Positions 54,364-62,648 of a DNA stretch of 64,000 bases are shown here, piece by piece. Below the pieces are notes generated by a model, which was not told where the DNA came from, searched no databases, and was given only the letters and a program-made list of their open reading frames with translations. Every line of letters starts with the position of its first letter. The first letter of the stretch is position 1. The stretch is from Gammaproteobacteria bacterium (GTDB taxonomy: Bacteria; Pseudomonadota; Gammaproteobacteria; Pseudomonadales; Pseudohongiellaceae). Location of the stretch: positions 1 through 64,000 of the forward strand of contig PALV01000002.1 in NCBI GenBank assembly GCA_002706685.1, in the 5' to 3' direction. Position numbers and translations under genes: made by a program.

Positions 54364-55260
54364 ATGACACAAAGCAATAACTTTATAGACCCTGCTGTGC
54401 TGGCAACTCTGGACAATCTGGAGATGCGGGCCCGCGTCGTTGTCGAAGGGTTTATTGCCGGTCTGCACAAAAGTCCCAAACGTGGTTTCAGTGTGGAGTT
54501 CACCGACTACCGTCACTATATCCGTGGTGATGACATGCGCCACGTGGACTGGAAGCTATACGGCCGCACCGACAAGCTGTATATCAAGCAGTACGAGGAT
54601 GAAACCAACGTGCGCTGTTATCTGCTGCTGGATAGCAGTGCATCCATGAGTTATGCCTCGCCGGGCATGATGAGCAAGCTTGAGTATGGTCGCACGCTTG
54701 CCTCAGCACTGGCCTATTTCATCATGCGGCAGAAAGATGCTGTGGGCCTGATTACTTTTGATGATCACATTCGAGACTACATTCCTGCCCGTGCGAGACA
54801 GCTGCATCTGATTCGTATCCTGCGCAAACTGAATGAGCTGCAGGCAGGCAAGACTACCAATATCGTACGACCGCTGACCGAGCTGGCCATGTCGCTGAAC
54901 AGCAAAAGCCTGGTGATACTGATCAGCGATATGCTGGAAGATGAAGAGGGCACCATCAAGGCTCTGCAGCAATTACGCGCCATGGGCAACGAAGTCATCG
55001 TTTTTCATGTGCTTGATGATCAGGAGCTGAATTTCAACTTCAAGGAGTCCACGGAATTTGTCGATATGGAGTCGGCAGAAACTCACCGGACATCCCCGGC
55101 CGCCGTGCGCAATGCCTATCTGGAGAATCTGAACAACTATCTGACTGAGTGCCGCAAACGCTGTCAGAGCAGTGGCGTTGACTACTGTCTGCTGAATACT
55201 TCGCAACCGCTGGACAAGGCGCTGGCCTCCTATCTGGCGCGCCGGGCGAGGAGCGCATAA
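54364..55260 (+). CDS. DUF58 protein with VWA-like fold
   Basis: A 298-residue cytoplasmic protein of the DUF58 family. Conserved features: FTDYRHYIRGDDMRHVDW (residues 45-62), and a metal-site-like LLDSSASM near residue 88 followed by DAVGLITFD. DUF58 proteins accompany MoxR ATPases nearly everywhere and are probably direct MoxR clients or adaptors. It lies 64 bases downstream of moxR, and its stop codon directly precedes the next start. Confidence 0.9.
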   Translation: MTQSNNFIDPAVLATLDNLEMRARVVVEGFIAGLHKSPKRGFSVEFTDYRHYIRGDDMRHVDWKLYGRTDKLYIKQYEDETNVRCYLLLDSSASMSYASPGMMSKLEYGRTLASALAYFIMRQKDAVGLITFDDHIRDYIPARARQLHLIRILRKLNELQAGKTTNIVRPLTELAMSLNSKSLVILISDMLEDEEGTIKALQQLRAMGNEVIVFHVLDDQELNFNFKESTEFVDMESAETHRTSPAAVRNAYLENLNNYLTECRKRCQSSGVDYCLLNTSQPLDKALASYLARRARSA

Positions 55261-57300
55261 ATGGGTTTCCTATCGCCTCTATTCCTGCTGGGTCTGTTGG
55301 CTGCTGCAATTCCTGTAGCCATTCACCTGATCAAGCGTGAAGATCCGCCCAAGCTGCTGTTTGGCTCATTGCGGTTTCTAAAACAAACCAGCAAAAAACT
55401 AATTCTTTTTCAGAAGGTACAGCAGTGGTTGCTGCTGTTGTTACGCTCACTGTTGATCTGTCTGGTGGTGCTGGCCTTTGCCAGACCACTGCTCTATCAG
55501 GGCTCGCTGGCGCAACTGGTGGACGCAGAGCCTGAGTCGGTTGTGATCCTGCTGGACACCTCATTGAGCATGCAGTTTGGTGATCGCTTCGAGCGCGCTG
55601 TTGAGCGGGCTCAGGATGTCCTGGACGGACTTTCCAGCGGTGATGAAGTGGCCGTGGTGACCTTTGCCGCGGGCACTCAGGAAACGCGGGAACTAAGCAG
55701 CGATCTGGACAGTCAGCGACAATTCATCGAAGAACTCGAAGGTCCCGGCTACGAGCGGGTGCGATTCTACCCGCCGCTGCAACTGGCTGACGATATGCTG
55801 GCTCGCCAGGCCATCCATGATCAGCGGCGCGTTGTGCTGATTTCTGATTTTCAGGCTGACGGTCTGTCTGATGACGTTCAGGGGTGGCGACTGGCTCCGG
55901 GGGTTGCCTTTCAGGGTATTGATGTGGGCGATGAGCGCAGCAGCAACCTGACGCTGACTGATGTCAGAGCACCCATGCAGGTGATGGAGACGACCGACAA
56001 TTATGAAGTCCTGGCGCGGGTGCGCAGCACCGGCTCAGTGTTTCAGCCGCGCGCTAATTTGACGCTGCGAATGAATGGTGAAGTGGTAGGACAGGAGGCG
56101 GTCGATCTCGGGGATCGCTCAGAGGCGGTGATCACTTTCCCGTTTGAGCTTGAAGACTCCGGGTCCTATCGCGGCGAGTTGCGCCTGTCTGACGACGATT
56201 TCGACCTTGATAATCGCTGGTACTTCACCATGAGTGTCCTGCCACCGATGCGTGTACTGGTTATCAACGGGGCGCCTTCTTCAGACTGGTTTGACGATGA
56301 GGCTCACTGGTTTGTACTGGCGCTGGAAGGTATGGAGAACTCTCCGTTTGCCGTGACAACAACCACGCCCTCTGATTTGTCTGCAGATATGCTCGCCAGC
56401 AGCGATGCCGTGGTTGTCCTGAACCTGGATACCCTGCCTGCGGCTTTTGTCGATGATATGTCAGATTTCGTAAGGCAGGGTGGTGCGGTCTGGTTTGCGC
56501 CTGGTGACCGGGTGCGAGCTGACGCGTTCAGTCGCAGCTTCGCTGAGCTGAGTCCTGCCACGTTGCAGGCACCCAATGTGCTGGGCGAGGCGGAGTATCA
56601 GTTGATTGCTGATATGGACCGTCGTCATCCCGCGCTAAGTGGTCTGAACGTTGACTGGACAGCACGTTTCCAGGGGTTCTGGCAGGTGACACCATCAGAC
56701 GAGGCTGACGTGTTGATGCGCTTTGATTCCGGGGCACCCATGGTCATGGAGCGCTCGCTTGGGGACGGTCATACGGTTTTGCTGACAACCTCGCTTGATC
56801 TGGGATGGAGCAATTTTCCCTTGCAGGGGCTCTATGTACCGTTTGTTCACGAAATGCTTCGTTATCTTATCCAGCCACCACAACAGCAGGGCGCCTGGCA
56901 GATTGGTGACCGCATTGTTCTGGACGAGTCCATGCTTGATGCACAGCGGGTCTCCGGTGAAGAGCTGGTGCTGACACAAAGTGACGGACAACAGGTACGG
57001 ATAGATTCGCAATCCCCGTACTACACGGCGTCCATGCCCGGTTTTGTCGAAGGGCCTGATGATCGCACGCTAGCGGTCAATATTGAGCCTGCCGCTGCGC
57101 AGTTGAACAGGGTAGCGGTGGCTACCGTGAATGATCGAATCCTGAATCCGGAAACCACGCCGCGTGCCAGTGAGCAGGTTCGCTCGGCCCAGCTGATTGC
57201 TGATCTGGAACAGCCACAGAGGCTCTGGTGGTGGATACTTCTGGTTGCGGCATTGATGCTGATACTGGAGGCCTGGATCGCCAATCGCACGTATCGCTGA
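55261..57300 (+). CDS. BatA-like membrane protein with von Willebrand A domain
   Basis: A 679-residue membrane protein. The N-terminal BatA-type segment (two helices at residues 5-22 and 55-76, with PVAIHLIKREDPP between) is followed by a VWA domain with DTSLS (Asp99, Ser101, Ser103) and a final helix at about 655-672. The region about 320-620 resembles glutamine-amidotransferase-like folds, parallel to the 767-residue protein at 46.2 kb. The gene follows the DUF58 gene with no spacer. It is the last gene of the cluster. Confidence 0.88.
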   Translation: MGFLSPLFLLGLLAAAIPVAIHLIKREDPPKLLFGSLRFLKQTSKKLILFQKVQQWLLLLLRSLLICLVVLAFARPLLYQGSLAQLVDAEPESVVILLDTSLSMQFGDRFERAVERAQDVLDGLSSGDEVAVVTFAAGTQETRELSSDLDSQRQFIEELEGPGYERVRFYPPLQLADDMLARQAIHDQRRVVLISDFQADGLSDDVQGWRLAPGVAFQGIDVGDERSSNLTLTDVRAPMQVMETTDNYEVLARVRSTGSVFQPRANLTLRMNGEVVGQEAVDLGDRSEAVITFPFELEDSGSYRGELRLSDDDFDLDNRWYFTMSVLPPMRVLVINGAPSSDWFDDEAHWFVLALEGMENSPFAVTTTTPSDLSADMLASSDAVVVLNLDTLPAAFVDDMSDFVRQGGAVWFAPGDRVRADAFSRSFAELSPATLQAPNVLGEAEYQLIADMDRRHPALSGLNVDWTARFQGFWQVTPSDEADVLMRFDSGAPMVMERSLGDGHTVLLTTSLDLGWSNFPLQGLYVPFVHEMLRYLIQPPQQQGAWQIGDRIVLDESMLDAQRVSGEELVLTQSDGQQVRIDSQSPYYTASMPGFVEGPDDRTLAVNIEPAAAQLNRVAVATVNDRILNPETTPRASEQVRSAQLIADLEQPQRLWWWILLVAALMLILEAWIANRTYR

Positions 57301-57518
57301 ACGACTCTACACAATCACCAGAACAAGGCTGCAGGAGCAGATTCCAAGTCAGTTAGGGGGGAACAGAGAATGATGACCCCACAACCTTGCTCTGGATGCT
57401 CGAATCCTATCACAGGCCTTTCAGGCCGTACCCCGGGGTGACAAATTGTTGCAAAGCGTTTGTATTGCTGTAACGAAGCATTACAAACGCCCGCAAATGT
57501 AACTCAGTCCTGGCCGTT
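57301..57518. other. Convergent gap between VWA cluster and RND permease
   Basis: The 218-base gap contains a 10-bp palindrome ACCCCGGGGT (57430-57439) and the hairpin at 57456-57490. No coding frame is convincing. Confidence 0.6.
57456..57490. terminator. Possible terminator hairpin between convergent transcripts
   Basis: GCGTTTGTA (57456-57464) pairs perfectly with TACAAACGC (57482-57490) around a 17-base loop. T-rich tracts are short, so it is a weak candidate for a bidirectional terminator between the VWA cluster and the RND permease gene. Confidence 0.4.
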
Positions 57519-60500
57519 TCAGGCTGCAGGCTGAGCCTGAGAGCCACGACTGAAGCGATCACGTACCCATGCGATCTTGCTGCGCAGGGAATCAGGCAAT
57601 GCCAGCATGGCAGGTGTCACGATCAATGTCAGAATGGTCGCAAAGGACAGACCGAACACAATCGCATTGGCCAGTTTCACCCACTGCGAAGTAATCGGGC
57701 CGCCGATTTCAATTTCGGCACCAATCAGGTCGAACGACACATGCGCCGCCAGCGGGAGCAGACCACAGCCGGTCGTGAAGGTTGTCAGGAACACCGGTCG
57801 CAGACGCTGCACCCCGGTCTGCACAATTACCTCACGGATATGCCAGTCCTTGTGTCGCTCACGCAGATAGTTGAACGTATCGATAAGAACGATGTTGTTG
57901 TTCACGATGATACCTGCCAGCGACACAATACCCACCCCGGTCAGAATTACACTGAATGTCTGGCCCGTGGTCAGCAGACCCAGCAACACGCCAGCTGTAG
58001 ACAGCAGCACCGAGGACAGGATCAGCACAGCCTGATAGAAGCTGTTGAACTGCGTAACCAGCAACACAGCCATCAAAGCCAGTGCCAGGCTGAAGGCCAC
58101 CATCAGGAATGCGAAAGACTCTTCCTGTTCTTCGTTGGCACCACGGAACACGTAGTTGACGCCAGGTGCCAGCGGGTTTTCCTGCAGCCACTGCCGGATT
58201 TCCTGCAACTTGTTGTCGGTGACCACGCCGGGCGCCGGGTTGGCACGCACGTAAATCACGCGATTGCCATCGACACGCTGGATGGAGCTTACACCGGGCA
58301 AGGCTTCACGCTGGATAAAGCTGCTGATCGGCACCAGGCCGTCCATGGTGTTGATCCGGATATTGTCTATCTGCTCAATGCCACGATATTCACGCGGGTA
58401 TCGCACGCGAATCTCAACTTCTTCTTCGCTGTCGTCCGGGCGGTAGTCACCCATCATCACACCATTGGTCAACAGCTGGATAGCAGTGCCAATCTCGGTC
58501 ATGCTGGCTCCGGACATGGCAGCACGTGCGCGGTCAACGGTGATTTCCCACTCGATACCGGGAACCGGTGTCGTATCATCGATATCAATCAGGCCAGTGA
58601 CTTCATTTTCGATGAAGTCCCGTACGCGACGGGCCTCAGCAATGATGGTACGCAGGTCCTCACCGTAGAACTCGATCTGCAGTTCCTTGCCGACCGGTGG
58701 ACCCTGTTCCGGGGTATTGATTTCGGCGCGTACACCAGGAATGCCCTGAATGGCCTGACGGTAAAGATCTTCGACTTCAAAGCCATTAACGTCCCGGTCA
58801 CGACGGTCGGTGAACTCCAGGAAAATGGTACCAATCAGGTCTGGCGCGGCTCCCATTCCGCCGCCCATACTGCGGCCAGCGCCGGACTGGGTAACAATGC
58901 TCTTGTAATAACCCACATTCTTGATGCGATCTTCTACATCCAGCACGATGTCACGGATCTCTTCCGGCGAGTAGTTGCCGCGCGCGAATATCTGCACCTG
59001 GGTCTGCGCTGGTTCTACACTGGTGAAGAATTCGACGCCTCTGCCAAACATGCCGTAGGAAACAATGATGGCGACCAGTGTAAAGACACTGCCCAGTGTG
59101 ACGAGCCCGGGGAATTTGACGGCGGTTCGCAATACGGCTGCATAGACGCCCACTACGCCACCAAGCTTTTCGGGTTTGACGTCTTCCAGCTGGCTCAGTT
59201 GGTTTGCACCCTGCATCTTTACCGTCTGGCTGCCAATCAGCGAGCCAATGGTAGGCGCAAATATCAGTGCGTAGAGCAGGGAGCCGACCAGCACAGCAAA
59301 CACCGTAACGGGCAGATACCCCATGAACTCACCGGCGACGCCGGGCCAGAACATCAGTGGCAGAAAGGCGGCCAGGGTTGTGCCGGTGGATGCCATGATG
59401 GGCCAGAACATCCGGCTGACCGCTTCCTGGAAGGCGTCAGAGCGTGCATACCCCTCGGCCATCTTGCGGTCGGCGTATTCCACCATCACGATGGCGCCAT
59501 CGATCAGCATACCCAGACCCAGCAGCAGGCCAAAGATCACCATGAAATTGTAGGTGAAACCCAGCATCGAGATAACGATGAAGGCGAAGAAGAACGAGAA
59601 GGGCACGGCCAGCGCCACCAGGATGCCGGAGCGTACACCCACTGCCGCAATCACCACGACCAGTACCAGCACCATCGCCGTGGCCATATTGCCCTGCAGG
59701 CCTGAATTCTGTTCTATAACCAGTGGAATAGTGTTGTTGAGATAGGTAATTTCGACCGCAGGTGGAATCTGGGCGCGCAAATCGCGAACCAATGCATCGA
59801 TATTGTCCATCGCCTGAATCAGGTTGGCACCTTTGCGCTTCTGCACGTCCAGAGAGATGCTCTGCTCACCATTGGCGTAGGCAAAGCGCTCGGCATCTTT
59901 AAAGGTGCGGCGCACTTCGGCCAGGTCGCTGAGTACAACGACGCCGTCTTCATTCGCCGCTACCGGCAGCTCGAACAGGTCGTTGGCGGTTTCGATCAGC
60001 CCTGGAACCTTGATGGAGAAGCTGCCCGAACCAGTATTCAGGGTGCCTGCCGGAATCAGACGGTTATTGCTGCTTACCGCCTGCACCAGCTGTTGATTCG
60101 TGATGCCATAGGTTTCCAGCTTGGCAGGGTCGACGATGACTTCCAGCAGTTCTTCGCGGGCACCAATCATGTCAGCGGAGAGGATCTCCGGCAGGTTTTC
60201 GATATCGCGTTGCAGATCCTGGGCGATCTGCAGCAGAACCCGCTCCGAAACGCCAGTTCCGCCAATGGCGATCTGCACCACGGGTACTGTTGCCGCCGAT
60301 ACTTCCTGAATGATCGGCTCCTCAGTCTCTGCCGGGAAGCGCGCTTTGGCCCGATCTACAGCTGTGCGGATGTCCTGAACAGCCAGGTCCGGATTAAAGC
60401 TGACATCAAATTCGGTAATGATGGTTGCCGTGCCTTCATTGGCAAACGAGCGAATCTCGGTAATGCCTTCGACGTTTTTCAGCTCAATTTCGGTCGGTCT

Positions 60501-60692
60501 GACCAGCAGACGCTCAGAGTCTTCAGGTGAAATGCCAGGAAAGATAATGGTTGTAATGATGACCGGCACCGTGACATCCGGGTTCAGTTCCACGGGGATG
60601 GACCGGTAGGACGCCAGTCCAGCCAGCAGGATCACCACAAAGATACTGAGTGTGGTGCGCGATCTCGATACGGCAGATTTGATGTATCTCAT
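57519..60692 (-). CDS. RND-family efflux permease
   Basis: A 1057-residue inner-membrane proton-driven exporter of the AcrB/MexB superfamily. Two internally repeated halves with six helices each and large periplasmic domains are evident; the first helix ends near residue 30, and FANEGTATIITEF and SRMFWPIMASTGTTLAAFLPLMFWPG are typical positions (quoted as pieces). In helix 4 the usual paired aspartates are D-G (GMLIDGAIV), and the lysine of helix 10 in AcrB is asparagine (IVNNNIVLID), while the arginine in RLRPVFLTT remains; this is a common variant clade. With the adaptor it would export hydrophobic or amphiphilic compounds through a TolC-like channel not encoded here. It starts four bases inside the adaptor gene end (ATGA). 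Confidence 0.93.
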   Translation of the reverse strand: MRYIKSAVSRSRTTLSIFVVILLAGLASYRSIPVELNPDVTVPVIITTIIFPGISPEDSERLLVRPTEIELKNVEGITEIRSFANEGTATIITEFDVSFNPDLAVQDIRTAVDRAKARFPAETEEPIIQEVSAATVPVVQIAIGGTGVSERVLLQIAQDLQRDIENLPEILSADMIGAREELLEVIVDPAKLETYGITNQQLVQAVSSNNRLIPAGTLNTGSGSFSIKVPGLIETANDLFELPVAANEDGVVVLSDLAEVRRTFKDAERFAYANGEQSISLDVQKRKGANLIQAMDNIDALVRDLRAQIPPAVEITYLNNTIPLVIEQNSGLQGNMATAMVLVLVVVIAAVGVRSGILVALAVPFSFFFAFIVISMLGFTYNFMVIFGLLLGLGMLIDGAIVMVEYADRKMAEGYARSDAFQEAVSRMFWPIMASTGTTLAAFLPLMFWPGVAGEFMGYLPVTVFAVLVGSLLYALIFAPTIGSLIGSQTVKMQGANQLSQLEDVKPEKLGGVVGVYAAVLRTAVKFPGLVTLGSVFTLVAIIVSYGMFGRGVEFFTSVEPAQTQVQIFARGNYSPEEIRDIVLDVEDRIKNVGYYKSIVTQSGAGRSMGGGMGAAPDLIGTIFLEFTDRRDRDVNGFEVEDLYRQAIQGIPGVRAEINTPEQGPPVGKELQIEFYGEDLRTIIAEARRVRDFIENEVTGLIDIDDTTPVPGIEWEITVDRARAAMSGASMTEIGTAIQLLTNGVMMGDYRPDDSEEEVEIRVRYPREYRGIEQIDNIRINTMDGLVPISSFIQREALPGVSSIQRVDGNRVIYVRANPAPGVVTDNKLQEIRQWLQENPLAPGVNYVFRGANEEQEESFAFLMVAFSLALALMAVLLVTQFNSFYQAVLILSSVLLSTAGVLLGLLTTGQTFSVILTGVGIVSLAGIIVNNNIVLIDTFNYLRERHKDWHIREVIVQTGVQRLRPVFLTTFTTGCGLLPLAAHVSFDLIGAEIEIGGPITSQWVKLANAIVFGLSFATILTLIVTPAMLALPDSLRSKIAWVRDRFSRGSQAQPAA

Positions 60693-61813
60693 TGTTGTGC
60701 CCAGTCAAAATTGGCATTGACCTGCTGGCCAGCAAACACCAGCTCCTGGCCCAGCGTGATCAGAGTGATCTGGTCCGGCAGTCCTGCTACCCAGAAGCCC
60801 GGGTTGGCCATGTCTGTGCTTTCACCAACGATCTCGACATGATGAAATTCGACGACATTGTCGCTGTTCAGTGTCTTGACGCCGACCATACCCTGGTCAT
60901 CCATGGTCAGTGATGACGGTGGCACCAGGTGGGCTCTGCTCTCGTTGGCTGCGATCTGTATTTCTGTGCTGACGCCCTGACGGATCAGTTGATCGTCCTG
61001 CAGGTTTAGCGCCACTTCGATGCGGTAGCTGCGCGACATATTGTCAGCTGCCCGCGCGATGTAGGTCAGCGTGCCCTGCACCCTCTCTCCGGTAACCAGT
61101 CGCCCGGTCACCTGGCTGCCCAACTCCAGTTTACCCACATCAAGCTCGGGCACCTGAGCCACCAGCAGCATCGGGCGATCGTCCATCAGGGTGGCGCAGA
61201 CACCACCCATGTCCATGTAGCCGCCCACTTCGACGCGGCGCGATTCCATGATGCCGTCAAATGGTGCCTTGATTTTGGTGCGCTCCACTGCCAGTTCAGC
61301 GCGCGCAGCAGCGGCGACTGCGGAATCATAGGCGGCCTTGCGCTGGGAAACGGAGACCGATGATTCGAGATCGCGGCGCTGCAGATCCTGCGCACCTTCA
61401 TATTCCCGGCGAGTCTGCTCGACGCGGCTCAGAGCCTCCTGAAGGTCAGACTGTCGGGTGTCCATGGCCAGTTCACAAAGAGTGTCGCCCTGTCTGACCC
61501 GCTCGCCTTCGGCCACCGGCGTGCCGACGATACGGCCTGCGGTTTCAGCTCGGACCTCAACGAGCCGGTCTGCCTGGGTACGGCCGCGGACGCTGACAGA
61601 TTGCGTGAACATGTCGGCACTGACACGTCGGGCCCGGACGGTGAAGTCTTCGCCGCTGCCAGACATGGATGCAGATTCAGGAATTACATTGATTTGGGGC
61701 TGATCATCACTTATGGCGTAACGATCATCGTCTGCGCGCTCACCTCGTGGCATGACCATCCATATCACTATAAGGGCTACCAGGCCCACTGCTACCAGAT
61801 ACTGTTTTTTCAC
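60689..61813 (-). CDS. RND efflux periplasmic adaptor (membrane fusion protein)
   Basis: A 374-residue adaptor. The N-terminal anchor (YLVAVGLVALIVIWMVM) is followed by the biotinyl-lipoyl-like half (VRAETAGRIVGTPVAEG), an alpha-helical hairpin at about residues 115-175 rich in Glu, Gln and Arg, and the beta-barrel region. I prefer GTG 61813 over GTG 61825 because GGAG lies seven bases upstream of it. It joins the permease gene with a 4-base overlap. The adaptor links the RND pump to an outer-membrane channel. Confidence 0.88.
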   Translation of the reverse strand: MKKQYLVAVGLVALIVIWMVMPRGERADDDRYAISDDQPQINVIPESASMSGSGEDFTVRARRVSADMFTQSVSVRGRTQADRLVEVRAETAGRIVGTPVAEGERVRQGDTLCELAMDTRQSDLQEALSRVEQTRREYEGAQDLQRRDLESSVSVSQRKAAYDSAVAAAARAELAVERTKIKAPFDGIMESRRVEVGGYMDMGGVCATLMDDRPMLLVAQVPELDVGKLELGSQVTGRLVTGERVQGTLTYIARAADNMSRSYRIEVALNLQDDQLIRQGVSTEIQIAANESRAHLVPPSSLTMDDQGMVGVKTLNSDNVVEFHHVEIVGESTDMANPGFWVAGLPDQITLITLGQELVFAGQQVNANFDWAQQ

Positions 61814-62111
61814 GCCAGACTCCACTTGCTGACAAAAATGTGGGGTGTTACCAGGCCATTAAGCTATGACAGTCAGCTAGTAAGACTAGCCAGAACAGGC
61901 AACCATGCTCGAACAATCGCAATGCCGACACCCGGTCCGGGTGCGCCTTATGTATTATTGTTTTTGTATGAGTTAGTTACGCCAGCGGTTTGCGGACAGA
62001 TCTTGAGAAAGATAAGCGCCGGATGAGAACATTGCGCGACGCTTTATACCACAGCGCCGCAAAATGCCTGAGTGCCAAAAGTCACAAAGGCAGGCGCTTC
62101 GATGCCCATGC
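61814..62111. other. Gap between RegA-type regulator and RND adaptor genes
   Basis: This 298-base region upstream of the adaptor gene should hold the pump promoter. A perfect palindrome (7-bp arms around a single T) is at 61929-61943. Upstream of it on the minus strand is an AT-rich stretch (TACATAA/AATAATAC) that could be a -10 region. No RNA gene or other coding frame is convincing. Confidence 0.6.
61929..61943. promoter_or_regulatory. Palindromic operator candidate upstream of the RND pump
   Basis: CACCCGG, T, CCGGGTG: a perfect 7-1-7 dyad about 115 bases upstream of the adaptor start. RegA-type regulators favour GC-rich dyad sites, so this could be their target, though the spacing has not been tested. 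Confidence 0.45.
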
Positions 62112-62648
62112 CTAGCCTGACACAGGCTTCTTCTGAAGTTTGCGTTGCAAAGTTCGCCTGTGCATCTTCAGCTGACGCGCAGTTTCGGAAATATTGCCGT
62201 TGTTCTCTTTCAGCACCTTCTGAATATGTTCCCACTCAAGGCGTCGAACAGACATCGGTTCCTGAAATTCAGGCTCGAGTGTTGAATCGATGGAATCTTC
62301 CTGAAGTGCCGCCAGAATTTCATTGGTGTCGGCGGGTTTGGCCAGGTAATTGTCGGCACCCAGTTTGATAGCCTCCACTGCGGTGGCTATGCTTGCATAG
62401 CCGGTCAGCATCAGGATGCGGCTGGCCGGTGCGCAGTTGCGAAGCAGTGGGATCAGTTCCAGCGACGATTGTCCGTCCAGATTCAGGTCAACAACTGCAT
62501 GTGTGAAAGTCGTGCTGGCGATTAGCTGGCGTGCTGTCGGGATATCGGTAGCATGTGCTGTTTCAAATCCGCGGCGTTGAAAGGCGCGGACCAGAACCGA
62601 GGCAAAAACCTCGTCATCTTCAATCAGCAGTAGTGAATTGTTCGACAT
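62112..62648 (-). CDS. regA: RegA/PrrA/ActR-type response regulator
   Basis: A 178-residue response regulator. The receiver domain has IEDDE near residue 10, phospho-accepting Asp54 (VVDLNLDG) and YLAKPAD with the conserved lysine. The C-terminal part has a short linker and a Fis-type helix-turn-helix (ISETARQLKMHRRTLQRKL). That architecture and size are those of the RegA family, which controls redox-dependent genes. ATG 62648 overlaps the sensor gene by 29 bases; a longer frame to 62696 runs further into the sensor gene. Direct link to its sensor is strong. Confidence 0.85.
   Translation of the reverse strand: MSNNSLLLIEDDEVFASVLVRAFQRRGFETAHATDIPTARQLIASTTFTHAVVDLNLDGQSSLELIPLLRNCAPASRILMLTGYASIATAVEAIKLGADNYLAKPADTNEILAALQEDSIDSTLEPEFQEPMSVRRLEWEHIQKVLKENNGNISETARQLKMHRRTLQRKLQKKPVSG

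Noticed and set aside
57741..59705. 654-codon plus-strand frame opposite the RND permease
   Set aside because: His/Gln-rich composition typical of an antisense shadow of a GC-rich membrane protein gene; no motifs or start signal.
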